DNA of 64,000 nucleotides from Deinococcus psychrotolerans. GTDB lineage: Bacteria > Deinococcota > Deinococci > Deinococcales > Deinococcaceae. The notes below the pieces were generated by a model, which ran no database searches, had not been told where the DNA came from, and saw nothing but the letters and a program-made list of their open reading frames with translations. A program made the translations under genes and the position numbers. The DNA is taken from assembly GCF_003860465.1 (NCBI RefSeq), contig NZ_CP034183.1, forward strand, positions 124,001 through 188,000. The letters are read 5' to 3'. Shown here piece after piece: positions 7,292-15,450 of the stretch (position 1 is the first letter of the stretch; every line of letters begins with the position of its first letter).

Positions 7292-9874
7292 ATGAAACAC
7301 CCGCTCACCTTGGCCCTTTCCTTGGCGCTCGCCGCACCGCTGGCCGCTGCCCAAAGCACCACTCCCGCTGCTCCGGCGGCGGTTCAGGCCGCCAACCTCG
7401 GTGACGTGGTCGTGACTGGCGCACCTGATCTGCTGGGCAATTTCCTCAAAGCCAGCTTGACGGTGCAGCGCGGCGCAGCGCTGAGCGGCCTCAACCTGCG
7501 TCAGATCGAGCAAGAAGCGCTGGCCACCGGCTATTTCAGCAGCGTGACGGCCTCGCTCGGTACCCAAGACGGCCAAAACGTGCTGACGCTGGCGGTCAAG
7601 CCTAATCCAGTGCTCAGCGCGGTGGAAGTGCAGGGACTGACCTATTTTCCGGCAGATACCTACAAAGCCCGCATCGCCGACCTGCTCAACATCGCCCCCG
7701 GCGCGACCCTCAACACCGACCGGGTGGATCAAAGCAAGGAACTGCTGGCGCAGAACTTTCGCGGCGAGGGCTACCCGTTCGTGCCGAGCATCAGTACCAA
7801 AACCACCCCCGCAGCCGACGGCAGCGTAACTTTGACGTACGTCGTGGACGAAACGGCTCCGCTGAGCCGCGTAGAAATTGAAGGCAACACCCGCCTTCCC
7901 CGCGACAGCATCGTCAACGCCTTCAAGCCGCTTTACGACGCTAAAAAGTTCACGCCCGAAGTGTATTTCAAAGCGGCGCAGGACATCGCTCAGGCTTACC
8001 AAGCCGCCGGCTTTTTGCAAAGTGGCATCGATGTCAGCGCCACCACCCTCGACAAGGGCGTGCTGAAGATCAAGCTGACCGAAGGTGTGGTCAGCAAGGT
8101 GGACACCAGCATTCTGGGCAGCGCCGTCAGCGCGGCAGGCCTGCTGACCAAAGAGGGCACGCCCCTGACGCTCAGCACCCTGGAAGCCGACACCCGCACC
8201 TTGTCGAATCAAACCGGCAAATCGGTGGGCTTCGCGCTTCAGCCGGACGCCCAAAACCCTTCGCAAGTCACGGTGGTGTTCGGTGACGCCCAAACCGCCA
8301 GCGGCCCGATCAAAGAAATCCGCTTCGTGGGCAACACCAAGCTCACGGCCGCTGAGTTGCAGGCAGCCCTCAAGCTCAAAGTGGGCGACGTATTTTCTCA
8401 ACAGCTCGCCGAAAGCAGCTTTTTTGCGCTGCGCGACGCTTACCGGGCCGCAGGCTACGAGATTTCGACCCGCGACCCGATTGCTTTTGACAGCGGCGTG
8501 CTGACCTACACCATCCACGAAACCAGCGCGGCCAAGTTTGAGCTCAGCTGGACAGGAGCGCACCGCACCCAAGACCGGGTGATTTTGCGCGAACTGCAAA
8601 ACCTGACCGGTGTAGTCTCCAGCGCCAGCATCCGCGACGGCCTCGACCGCGTCACCCGTTTGGGCATCGTCAAGGTCACCAACCTGACCACCCGCTCGGA
8701 CGATCCCAAAAATCCCGAAGTGCTGACGTACGTCATCAACCTCACCGAGCAGAGCAGCACCCGCAGCGTTCCGTTCGGCATCAGCTACGACACCGTCAGC
8801 GGTTTTCAGGGCAGCCTCGGCCTGAGCAACAACAACGTCTTTGGCCTCGGCCACACCTTAGAAGCCTCGGTGACGGCCCAGCCCACCGATTCGGGGCAGT
8901 TCCTCGGCGGCGGCGTCAACTACACCATTCCCTGGCTCGACATCGATTTTGCCGATTTCCGCAAAACCCCCACCAGCGTCTCGCTCAGCTTGTCGAGCAC
9001 CTTGTCGCCCAACAACGGCATTTTGAACACCGACAGCAGCGCCACCGGGCGGCAATTTACCCAGCGCTCCAGCGGCATCAGCGTGCGGGTGGGCCGCAGC
9101 CTCGCCAAGTACCTGACCGGCAGCGTTGGCGTGGGCACCAGCTACGACGTGAGCTACCTCGAAAAAATCACCGACGCTGATCAAAAAACGGCCGACGACG
9201 CGGGCAAGACCCTGATCGACGACGCGGCAGCTACAGCGCTGCTGCCCGAAAGCGGCTTGATTACCCGCCTGAGTCCGGCGCTGAACTACGACTCGACCAA
9301 CAGCGGTGACTTTCCCACGCAGGGCATTCGCGCCAACTTCTCGCCGTCGTACAATTTCGGCTCGGCGGGCAGCAACAGCCTCAGTTGGTTCAAGCTCGAA
9401 GGCGGAGCCAGCACCTATTACGGCTTCGGCAAAACGCTTGAAAAGGGCTTTAACCAGCAGAGCAAGCAGCAAGTGCTGGCCGCTCGGGTCAACGCCGGAA
9501 CGCTGACGGGCAACTATCCGGTGGGCAGCACCTTCGGCATCGGCGACGCCAGCATCGTCAGCGCCTATGAGCTGCGCGGCATTCCCACCGGCACCCTCAA
9601 GGGCAGCAGCTACGTGACCGGCAGCGCCGAGTACCGCTACGATTTTGGCGTCAGCAACTCCATCGCGCAGGGCCTTTACGGCATCGCCTTCGTGGACGCG
9701 GGCAGCGCCTTTGCGGCCAACGGCACCTCGGCCAGCGCTTACGGCCTCGGCCTCGGCGTCCAGCTCAACCTCGGCATCGGCGGCGCACTCCTGCCCGCCC
9801 TGCGCTTTGATTACGGCTTCTCGCCCAGCAACAACAGCTCCAAGTTCAGTTTCCGTATCGGGCCAGTCTTTTAA
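7292..9874 (+). CDS. bamA: BamA/Omp85-family outer membrane assembly protein
   Basis: An 860-residue precursor with a signal peptide (residues 1-22, ending AAAQS). The N-terminal half is a chain of POTRA-like units, with repeats such as LSAVEVQGLTYF, LSRVEIEGNTRLPRD and IKEIRFVGNTKLTAAEL. The C-terminal 350 residues form the beta-barrel and end in RIGPVF with a terminal Phe, as in outer membrane proteins. BamA inserts beta-barrel proteins into the outer membrane; Deinococcus has a diderm-like envelope. ATG at 7292 is chosen because GAGGAG lies 5 nt upstream. A 584-codon frame on the other strand is only a shadow of this gene. Confidence 0.9.
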   Translation: MKHPLTLALSLALAAPLAAAQSTTPAAPAAVQAANLGDVVVTGAPDLLGNFLKASLTVQRGAALSGLNLRQIEQEALATGYFSSVTASLGTQDGQNVLTLAVKPNPVLSAVEVQGLTYFPADTYKARIADLLNIAPGATLNTDRVDQSKELLAQNFRGEGYPFVPSISTKTTPAADGSVTLTYVVDETAPLSRVEIEGNTRLPRDSIVNAFKPLYDAKKFTPEVYFKAAQDIAQAYQAAGFLQSGIDVSATTLDKGVLKIKLTEGVVSKVDTSILGSAVSAAGLLTKEGTPLTLSTLEADTRTLSNQTGKSVGFALQPDAQNPSQVTVVFGDAQTASGPIKEIRFVGNTKLTAAELQAALKLKVGDVFSQQLAESSFFALRDAYRAAGYEISTRDPIAFDSGVLTYTIHETSAAKFELSWTGAHRTQDRVILRELQNLTGVVSSASIRDGLDRVTRLGIVKVTNLTTRSDDPKNPEVLTYVINLTEQSSTRSVPFGISYDTVSGFQGSLGLSNNNVFGLGHTLEASVTAQPTDSGQFLGGGVNYTIPWLDIDFADFRKTPTSVSLSLSSTLSPNNGILNTDSSATGRQFTQRSSGISVRVGRSLAKYLTGSVGVGTSYDVSYLEKITDADQKTADDAGKTLIDDAAATALLPESGLITRLSPALNYDSTNSGDFPTQGIRANFSPSYNFGSAGSNSLSWFKLEGGASTYYGFGKTLEKGFNQQSKQQVLAARVNAGTLTGNYPVGSTFGIGDASIVSAYELRGIPTGTLKGSSYVTGSAEYRYDFGVSNSIAQGLYGIAFVDAGSAFAANGTSASAYGLGLGVQLNLGIGGALLPALRFDYGFSPSNNSSKFSFRIGPVF

Positions 9875-9906
9875 GTTTTGGCGGCGAGCTGATCTCAACA
9901 GTGTCG

Positions 9907-9943
9907 GCGTGACAGGGTGCTTAGGCTCCTGTCACGCTTTTTT
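9907..9943 (+). terminator. Intrinsic terminator of bamA
   Basis: A perfect 10-bp stem, GCGTGACAGG paired with CCTGTCACGC, has an 11-nt loop and is followed by TTTTTT. It lies 32 bp after the bamA stop. Confidence 0.93.
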
Positions 9944-10023
9944 GGTTCACGCTCTTTTTACACGGTGTTTCGGCTGCGCCTCATGTGCTGCCGCGTCCGT
10001 TACCGATTAGCCGCCGCTGCCTC

Positions 10024-11406
10024 TCAGCGCAAGACCGCCTCGGCTGGCTCCTCTTCTGGCGCGGGCGGCAGGGTGACTTCCAACCCCTCGCCCTGCGCCC
10101 AGTCCATGAAGGCGCTCAGCCCGCGCCGGTACAGCACCGGACGCTTTTCTCGCTTGCCCCACTTCTTGCGGCCTTCGGGAACGGGGAGCTCCGGCACCAG
10201 CGCCCAATTGACGTTCATCGGCTGGTAGTTCTTGGGATTGGCGCTGGCGAGGTAGCGGGTCAGGCCGCCGAGCATGCTTTCTTGCGGCGGCACGATTGAG
10301 CTCAGGCCCAGCGCGGCGCGGGCGGCGTTGGTTCCGGCCAGCCAGCCGGTCGCCGCTGACTCAAGGTAGCCTTCGGTTCCGGCCAGCACGCCTGCCACGA
10401 AGGTCTGTGGGCGCATTTTGAGTTCCAAGGACGCTTCCAGCACTTTGGGCGCGTTGAGGTAGGTGTTACGGTGCATCACGCCGTAGCGGATGATTTCGGC
10501 GTTTTCCAAGCCCGGAATCAGTTGCACTACCGTCTTCTGGTCGCCCCATTTGAGTCCGGTCTGAAAGCCGACCAAGGACCACATCCGGCCTTCCTGATCT
10601 TCCTGGCGCAGTTGGGCCGCCGCGTAAGGCCAGCGCCCGGTGCGCGGGTCGGTCAGGCCGCGCGGCTTCATGGGGCCGTAACGGGGCGTGTCTTTGCCGC
10701 GCCGCGCGATTTCTTCGATCGGCATGCAGCCCTCGAAAAATTCCAGCTTTTCCCAGTCGTGCGGGGTATGCGTCCGGGCCTGCTCCAGCGCCGTGTAAAA
10801 GGCGTCGTACTGCTCTTGGTTCATTGGGCAGTTGAGGTAATCGGCGCTCTGCTCATAGCGTCCAGCCCGGAACACAATGTCCATGTTGATGCTCTCAAAG
10901 GCGATTACCGGCGCGGCGGCGTCGTAAAAGGCCAGTTGCTCGTCGCCGGTCAGCCGCGCCAACTCACCGGACAGCGCTTCGGCGGTCAGGGGGCCGGTGG
11001 CGATCACGCAGGGGCCAGTCGGCAACTCGGTGACTTCCTCGCCGTGAACAGTAATCAGCGGGTGGTTTCGCACCGCGCCGGTAATCCGCTCGGAAAAGCC
11101 TTCGCGCTCGACGGCCAGCGCTCCGCCTGCGGGCAGCCGTGAGGCGTCGGCGCTCTCCAGAATGGCGCTGCCCACCGCCCGCATTTCGCTTTGGAGAAGG
11201 CCCTTGGCCTGCAAGTCGCCCTGCCCGCCCAGCGAGTTGCTGCACACCAATTCGGCAAAGTTGCCGCTGCGGTGCGCTGGGGTCATTTTGACGGGCCGCA
11301 TTTCGTAGAGGTGGACTTGCATGCCGAGCTTGGCGGCGGCGAGGGCCGCTTCAGAACCGGCCAGGCCCGCGCCGACGACGGTGATGGATGGGGTGGGAAG
11401 AGTCAT
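10024..11406 (-). CDS. trmFO: Methylenetetrahydrofolate--tRNA-(uracil-5-)-methyltransferase TrmFO
   Basis: A 460-residue FAD-dependent enzyme that makes ribothymidine at position 54 of tRNA using methylenetetrahydrofolate. The FAD-binding motif is VVGAGLAGSEAALAAAKLG (from residue 10), followed by VHLYEMRPVKMTPAH, FAELVCSNSLGGQ and VIATGPLT, all TrmFO signatures. Further on are NCPMNQEQYDAF, FEGCMPIEEIARRG, LRQEDQEGRMWSLVGFQT and GVLAGTEGYLES. The length is normal. It is monocistronic here, with a leaderless-type promoter. Confidence 0.97.
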   Translation of the reverse strand: MTLPTPSITVVGAGLAGSEAALAAAKLGMQVHLYEMRPVKMTPAHRSGNFAELVCSNSLGGQGDLQAKGLLQSEMRAVGSAILESADASRLPAGGALAVEREGFSERITGAVRNHPLITVHGEEVTELPTGPCVIATGPLTAEALSGELARLTGDEQLAFYDAAAPVIAFESINMDIVFRAGRYEQSADYLNCPMNQEQYDAFYTALEQARTHTPHDWEKLEFFEGCMPIEEIARRGKDTPRYGPMKPRGLTDPRTGRWPYAAAQLRQEDQEGRMWSLVGFQTGLKWGDQKTVVQLIPGLENAEIIRYGVMHRNTYLNAPKVLEASLELKMRPQTFVAGVLAGTEGYLESAATGWLAGTNAARAALGLSSIVPPQESMLGGLTRYLASANPKNYQPMNVNWALVPELPVPEGRKKWGKREKRPVLYRRGLSAFMDWAQGEGLEVTLPPAPEEEPAEAVLR

Positions 11407-11412
11407 CTGGGT

Positions 11413-11418
11413 AGTCTA
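11413..11418 (-). promoter_or_regulatory. Predicted -10 (TAGACT) for leaderless trmFO
   Basis: TAGACT is followed by 6 nt (ACCCAG) and the trmFO ATG at 11406. Confidence 0.55.
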
Positions 11419-11456
11419 GAGGGTGGCGGCACAAGGAGGGGAGAGGCGGAACGCTT

Positions 11457-11485
11457 TTGACAAGTCTTTGACGGTGTCAACGCTA
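11457..11485 (+). promoter_or_regulatory. Possible promoter/operator before the methyltransferase gene
   Basis: TTGACA at 11457-11462 resembles a -35 box, although the matching -10 is weak. Overlapping it is a perfect inverted repeat TTGAC-GGT-GTCAA at 11468-11480. The pair could be a repressor site over a promoter. Confidence 0.3.
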
Positions 11486-11521
11486 GTTTCGCTTCAACTT
11501 CAAGCTCCAAAAGGAATTTCC

Positions 11522-12343
11522 ATGACCCAGCCCAGCGACGAAGCCCTCCGCGCCGCCCAAACGTATGAGCGCTACATGGTGCCGCATAAGTTCGCGCCCT
11601 GGGCGACGGCGCTGCTGGACTTTGCTGGATTGCGAGAAGGCGAACGGGTGCTGGACGTGGCCTGCGGCACGGGTATTGTGGCGCGGCAAGCAGCCATGCG
11701 CGTGGGGGAAAGTGGGGCCATCAGCGCCCTCGACCTGAATCCGGCGATGCTGGCGGTGGCCCGCGAGACTGCCGCGCCGGACGCCTCCGTCATCGATTGG
11801 CAACACGGCAGCGCCCAGAGCTTGCCGTTTGCAGACGCCTCCTTCACGGCGGTGCTGTGTCAGCAGGGCTTGCAATTCTTCCCTGATCCGGTGGGAGCGC
11901 TCCGCGAAATGCGCCGGGTGCTGGAACCGGGCGGACGGGTGGCACTCGCGGTTCATCAAGCGATTGAACACAACCCGCTGTTCTTCCGGCTCAATCAGGC
12001 GGGGCGAGTACGGATGGGCGTGGACGTTTTCGCGTCTCCTTTTGCGCTGGGCGGGGCGGCCACGCTGGAGCACCTCCTGATGGCGGCGGGCTTTGTGGAC
12101 GTGGAAGTCGAAGCACAGACGCGCACAGTTCGTTATCCTGAACCGCAACACTTTTTCGCCTTCACCTTGCAGGGCGCGGCGGCGGCAACGCCCAATCTGG
12201 CAGCCATGACCGAGGAGCAGCGTCAGCATCTCGGCGAGCAGCTTCAGGATGACCTCAGCGACTGGATAGCCGCCCACAGCGAAAACGGCGAACTGGTAGA
12301 CGAAGCGGCGGTGCATCTCATTCGGGGCCGCAGACAGGAGTAG
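11522..12343 (+). CDS. Class I SAM-dependent methyltransferase (UbiE/Methyltransf_11 type)
   Basis: About 273 residues. SAM-binding motif I is VLDVACGTGIVARQAA (near residue 43), motif II includes ISALDLNPAMLAVAR, and later blocks are SLPFADASFTAVLCQQGLQFFPD and LREMRRVLEPGGRVALAV. This is the layout of methyltransferases acting on small molecules such as quinones, lipids or polyketides. The substrate cannot be inferred. The ATG at 11522 is preferred to an upstream start at 11423 because the upstream 33 codons do not look coding and AAAGGA precedes this ATG. Confidence 0.8.
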   Translation: MTQPSDEALRAAQTYERYMVPHKFAPWATALLDFAGLREGERVLDVACGTGIVARQAAMRVGESGAISALDLNPAMLAVARETAAPDASVIDWQHGSAQSLPFADASFTAVLCQQGLQFFPDPVGALREMRRVLEPGGRVALAVHQAIEHNPLFFRLNQAGRVRMGVDVFASPFALGGAATLEHLLMAAGFVDVEVEAQTRTVRYPEPQHFFAFTLQGAAAATPNLAAMTEEQRQHLGEQLQDDLSDWIAAHSENGELVDEAAVHLIRGRRQE

Positions 12344-12365
12344 GGCAAGACTCGGCCCGGCGCTC

Positions 12366-12371
12366 TATCTT
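12366..12371 (+). promoter_or_regulatory. Predicted -10 (TATCTT) for the Cof-type hydrolase
   Basis: TATCTT, 6 nt, then ATG at 12378. Confidence 0.45.
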
Positions 12372-12377
12372 CTCTGC

Positions 12378-13187
12378 ATGACCATTCGCTTAATCGCCAC
12401 CGACCTTGACGGCACCCTGCTGAGAAGCGACTTGAGCGTGAGTGAGCGCACCCGCAGAGCGCTGAACCGGGCAAGGGCGGCGGGCATTCACACGGTTCCG
12501 GTGACGGCCAGACAACCGCACGGGGTCAAAATGATTGCCGAGCAAGCTGGCTTTAACGAATACGCCCTGTGCGGCAACGGCGCTCACGGCGTTCACCTCG
12601 GCACCGGCGAGAGGTTGTTTGAGGCGCATGTCACTCAAGCCGCCCAACGCGCCCTCGCTGAAGCGCTCAGCGCACAGCTGCCGGACGTGCTGTTTGTCAG
12701 CGTGCGCGACGGTGGAACGACCTTCGTAGCTCAGCAAGGCTACGCTGAAATCGCCCACTTTGAAGACCACAAACGCGATCCGAGCACGATGGGCAGCGCT
12801 GAGCTGGCGGAGGTGCTGGCGCTGCCCAGTCTCAAATTCATCGTGCGCCACGCCACCTTGACGCCGCGCGAGCTGCTGGCACAGGTGCAGGCGCTCAATC
12901 TGAGCGGCTTTGCGGCGACCCACAGCGGCGCACCCTTTTTGGAAATCTTGGCCGAGGGGGTCAGCAAAGCGTGGGGCCTGGCGCGGCTGTGTGATCGGCT
13001 GGGCATAGACGCCTCGGAAGTGCTGGCTTTCGGTGACGCGCTCAACGACGCCGAAATGCTGAGCTGGGCAGGCAGGGGCGTGGCGATGGCCAACGCCGAG
13101 GAAGAAGCGCTGGCCGCCGCAGACGAAGTGACGCTCAGCAATGATCAGGACGGTTTGGCCGCCGTATTGGAGCGCTTACTGGCCTGA
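12378..13187 (+). CDS. Cof-type HAD-superfamily phosphatase
   Basis: A 269-residue HAD hydrolase of the Cof/IIB subfamily, which dephosphorylates sugar phosphates, nucleotides or PLP. Motif I is ATDLDGTLLRSD (nucleophile Asp near residue 8), motif II VPVTARQ, the C-terminal lysine is in VSKAWGLARL, and motif IV is AFGDALNDAEML with the Mg-binding Asp residues. The cap domain lies between residues 80 and 190. The exact substrate is unknown. Confidence 0.88.
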   Translation: MTIRLIATDLDGTLLRSDLSVSERTRRALNRARAAGIHTVPVTARQPHGVKMIAEQAGFNEYALCGNGAHGVHLGTGERLFEAHVTQAAQRALAEALSAQLPDVLFVSVRDGGTTFVAQQGYAEIAHFEDHKRDPSTMGSAELAEVLALPSLKFIVRHATLTPRELLAQVQALNLSGFAATHSGAPFLEILAEGVSKAWGLARLCDRLGIDASEVLAFGDALNDAEMLSWAGRGVAMANAEEEALAAADEVTLSNDQDGLAAVLERLLA

Positions 13188-13253
13188 GGGGTTGTTGTGT
13201 GGGAACGCGCGGCAATCGTCACCCATCTGACCGCTCACCGCTGGGCGCGGCCT

Positions 13254-13259
13254 TAAGCT
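13254..13259 (+). promoter_or_regulatory. Predicted -10 (TAAGCT) for the exported protein at 13265
   Basis: TAAGCT, 5 nt, then ATG. The spacing is at the short end of the leaderless pattern. Confidence 0.35.
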
Positions 13260-13264
13260 AAACC

Positions 13265-13762
13265 ATGAACAAGACAATTTGCCGCGTCATGGTGCTGGGG
13301 GCCGTGAGCTTGCTGTCCACCGGCCCCGCTTCCTCAGGGCTGGCTTTCTCAGTGCTGGCCGTTTCTGCGCCTGCTCCCGCTGCTGCGGCGCAAACGGTGG
13401 CCGAAAAAGCCGTTCAGATTCGCGCCCGCGCTCTGCTTGAAGAATTTTACGCCGTCAAGCTTGAGCGGTTGTGGGCCGCTTTTACGCCGGATGTCAAGGC
13501 CCAGTGGGGCACCTTAGACGGCTTTACCCAGTACCGCAAAACCGGCGTCGAGCAGTTCGGAGCGCAAAAGGAACTGGTGGCCGAAAAGACCTTCATGCGC
13601 GGCGGCGTAACCTACTATGTTCGCAGCGCCACTTTTGAGAAATCTCCGCAAGTCGTTTGGGCGGTGGCGTTCGGCTTCGATCAACTGGGCCGGGTCAGTG
13701 ACTTCGGGATCAGCTTGGAGCACGACCGCTCGGGCGACCAAGTGGCGCTGGGTTCTTTCTAA
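13265..13762 (+). CDS. Exported hypothetical protein (DUF3887-like)
   Basis: A 165-residue protein with a long hydrophobic N-terminus and a likely signal peptidase site after AAAA (about residue 42). The mature part starts with ARALLEEFYAVKLERLWAAFTPDVKAQWG, an SnoaL/DUF3887-like pattern of a small cone-shaped fold often found on exported proteins, but the match is by eye only. No catalytic motif is visible. It is followed 62 bp later by a lipoprotein gene with its own -10. Confidence 0.6.
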   Translation: MNKTICRVMVLGAVSLLSTGPASSGLAFSVLAVSAPAPAAAAQTVAEKAVQIRARALLEEFYAVKLERLWAAFTPDVKAQWGTLDGFTQYRKTGVEQFGAQKELVAEKTFMRGGVTYYVRSATFEKSPQVVWAVAFGFDQLGRVSDFGISLEHDRSGDQVALGSF

Positions 13763-13811
13763 ACGCTGGTCTTACACCGCCTGCGGTCAGCTTGAGTTCA
13801 TGAGCGCGGGT

Positions 13812-13817
13812 TAGCCT
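13812..13817 (+). promoter_or_regulatory. Predicted -10 (TAGCCT) for the lipoprotein gene
   Basis: TAGCCT, 6 nt, then ATG at 13824. Confidence 0.45.
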
Positions 13818-13823
13818 TTCGCC

Positions 13824-14360
13824 ATGCGTTTCTTGCCTGCCCTGCTGCTTTCGCCCGCCTTGTTGCTGGCCGCCTGTGCTCCGACCACCCAGTCACGCGG
13901 GCCAGATTACTCGCTGCTCTCGGGCAATTATCAGGGCACTGCCAGCTTGGGGCCGATTCCAGCCAGTTACGAGTTGCTGCTCAACATCAATGGCCGAACG
14001 GGCCGCGCCAACGGGATTTTGACCCGCGCCAGTAACGGCAATGTCTACACGGCGGAGGGGAGATTTCTGCCGTACGACGCCAATGGCGGCACTATTGACC
14101 TGACGCTTTCGAGTGGCAGCAGCGACGCGGGAACCTTCAAGGCCCGTGTTCAAGCCGGGAAGCTCGAAGGGGTGATGAAAACCACGCTGTTTACCTTTCA
14201 GGTCAGAATGCAAAAGCAGGGCGTGACGGCCCCTACGCCTCGTCCTGCGCTGGGCGTGCCGCTGCCCAGGACGAGTGTCACGCTGGAAACCACCCAGACG
14301 CAAACCACCTCCGTGCCAGTGTATGTGGAGCCGACGCCAGTAAAGCCTGCCCGCCCCTGA
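13824..14360 (+). CDS. Hypothetical lipoprotein
   Basis: A 178-residue protein with a clear lipobox: the hydrophobic N-terminus ends in LLAAC, so Cys at about residue 18 would be lipidated. The mature domain (residues 30-130) has Gly- and Thr-rich beta-strand character with NYQGTASLGPIPASYELLLNI. The tail is rich in Pro and Thr, typical of a flexible linker near a surface. No enzyme motif is visible and I do not recognise the family. Confidence 0.65.
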   Translation: MRFLPALLLSPALLLAACAPTTQSRGPDYSLLSGNYQGTASLGPIPASYELLLNINGRTGRANGILTRASNGNVYTAEGRFLPYDANGGTIDLTLSSGSSDAGTFKARVQAGKLEGVMKTTLFTFQVRMQKQGVTAPTPRPALGVPLPRTSVTLETTQTQTTSVPVYVEPTPVKPARP

Positions 14361-14492
14361 GGCCCAGTTCGGCGCAAACGTTGGCAGACACATCTGAAAT
14401 TGCACGCTTAGATTATCGGGCGGTGTTACTCCGCTTCCCGCCTTTGGCAAGCAGCTTGAGCAAACGGGTGCGGCGGCATCTGACTCTCGCAC

Positions 14493-14514
14493 CCGCCCCA
14501 GCTGGAGACTGAGC
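14493..14514. repeat. Degenerate copy of the repeat flanking the MazF module
   Basis: CCGCCCCAGCTGGAGACTGAGC matches the core of the repeats at 15390 and 16053 at 18 of 22 positions. It lies just upstream of the XRE-PIN module. It may be chance or a decayed third copy. Confidence 0.3.
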
Positions 14515-14540
14515 TTTCCACTCCGCAATTCACGTTTGCA

Positions 14541-14580
14541 TATTACTCCCAAAGGACATATTGTGCTCTTGGGAGTAATA
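14541..14580 (+). promoter_or_regulatory. Operator-like inverted repeat at the XRE antitoxin start
   Basis: TATTACTCCCAA (14541-14552) is repeated in perfect inverted orientation as TTGGGAGTAATA (14569-14580), with a 16-nt spacer. The right arm abuts the ATG at 14581 and contains its GGGAG ribosome site. A bound antitoxin could therefore block both transcription and translation starts. Confidence 0.65.
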
Positions 14581-14961
14581 ATGAATGGACAGATGCAGAT
14601 TGGTTTGGCGAGCCTCCTCAAGCGGCATAACATCACCCAAAAGCAACTGGCGCAGGCGGCCAGGATGCGTCCTGCGACACTGAACGCTCTTTATAACGCC
14701 CGTGTGGAGCGGGTAGAGATGAGTACACTGGTCGATCTGGTTATCGGTCTCAGGCAACTGGGCGTCAAGGCCGATGTGGGCGACATTCTCCAGGTGGTTG
14801 ATGTGCCTGACCCTGCCGATCAAGCGGCCCGTGACCGTGCCCTGAAGCTGCTCGGCGGCGAACCCTGGGGCCTCAAGCCAGCAGGGTTGTCTGAGCCAGT
14901 CCCTGTCAGCGGCCCCCCTATTGAAGACCTCTTGCCGGAATTTCTGGGGCCAAGTCTTTGA
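14581..14961 (+). CDS. XRE-family HTH regulator, likely antitoxin of the PIN module
   Basis: 126 residues from the ATG at 14581, where GGGAG lies 5 nt upstream. A helix-turn-helix of the Cro/C1 type covers about residues 7-65, with LLKRHNITQKQLAQAARMRPATLNALYN as the core. The C-terminal 50 residues are Pro-rich and acidic (PIEDLLPEFLG) and could wrap the toxin. The stop overlaps the start of the PIN gene by 4 bp (TTGA), which is typical of toxin-antitoxin operons. Pairing an XRE regulator with a PIN toxin is less usual than the VapB types. Autoregulation through the overlapping inverted repeat is likely. Confidence 0.78.
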   Translation: MNGQMQIGLASLLKRHNITQKQLAQAARMRPATLNALYNARVERVEMSTLVDLVIGLRQLGVKADVGDILQVVDVPDPADQAARDRALKLLGGEPWGLKPAGLSEPVPVSGPPIEDLLPEFLGPSL

Positions 14962-15383
14962 CCTTGCTGTATCTGGATACTTCAGCTTTGCTTCGCCTCT
15001 ATACCCAGGAACCGCAGTATCAGACGGTGGTCAGTGCCAAAGCGCAGTCCAGCGGCGTGGTCTGCCACGCCATCACCTATGTCGAAGCTGTCGCTGCTCT
15101 GACCGGACGCAGGCGACGTAAGTTGCTCACAAGCGCGTCTTACCAGACTGCTCTGGCTGCCTTTGAAGCCGACTGGGCTACATTCCGGCATGTGGCTGCC
15201 GATGAACTGCTTCTTCACGACGCTGCCCATCTGACCACACTCCATTCTTTGAGGGCTTACGACGCCGTACATCTCGCCGCCGCGCAGGCTATTGCGCCGT
15301 TGGGCTTGCACTTCATGACTTTTGATCTGAACTTGCGGGTCATAGCGCAGCAGGTGATTCCGGGGATGGTCTGGCAGCCGTGA
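14958..15383 (+). CDS. PIN-domain ribonuclease toxin (VapC-like)
   Basis: A 141-residue PIN domain. Acidic active-site residues are visible in order: LYLDTSALLRLY (Asp near residue 6), YVEAVAAL (Glu near 43), LRAYDAVHLAAA (Asp near 101) and FMTFDLNLRVIA (Asp near 119). PIN toxins of this type are Mg-dependent RNases that cut tRNA or rRNA. Translation starts at TTG 14958, overlapping the antitoxin stop as TTGA, so expression depends on coupling with the upstream gene. All four catalytic positions are intact, so the toxin is probably functional. Confidence 0.88.
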   Translation: MTLLYLDTSALLRLYTQEPQYQTVVSAKAQSSGVVCHAITYVEAVAALTGRRRRKLLTSASYQTALAAFEADWATFRHVAADELLLHDAAHLTTLHSLRAYDAVHLAAAQAIAPLGLHFMTFDLNLRVIAQQVIPGMVWQP

Positions 15384-15389
15384 CGCCGC

Positions 15390-15415
15390 TCCCTGCCCAA
15401 GCTGGGGCTTGAGCG
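15390..15415. repeat. 26-bp direct repeat, left copy
   Basis: Begins TCCCTGCCCAAGCTGGGGC and ends TGAGCG. The copy at 16053-16078 differs at one base (T versus C at position 20). The two copies enclose exactly the RHH-MazF module, 663 bp apart. The inner part GCCCAAGCTGGGGC is an imperfect palindrome. Confidence 0.8.
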
Positions 15416-15438
15416 CAAAGCACCCGCTGTATGCATGT

Positions 15439-15444
15439 TAGTAT
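15439..15444 (+). promoter_or_regulatory. Predicted -10 (TAGTAT) of the RHH-MazF operon
   Basis: TAGTAT, 6 nt, then ATG at 15451, with no ribosome site, which suggests a leaderless message. GTATGCA occurs twice at 12-bp spacing (15429 and 15441) across this box, and CATAC follows just inside the gene. These may be sites for the RHH antitoxin. Confidence 0.5.
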
Positions 15445-15450
15445 GCAGAT

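Noticed and set aside
7100..8854. 584-codon open frame on the minus strand
   Set aside because: It lies antisense to bamA, whose POTRA and barrel motifs are unmistakable. The frame arises from GC-rich codon bias and its translation has no known motif.
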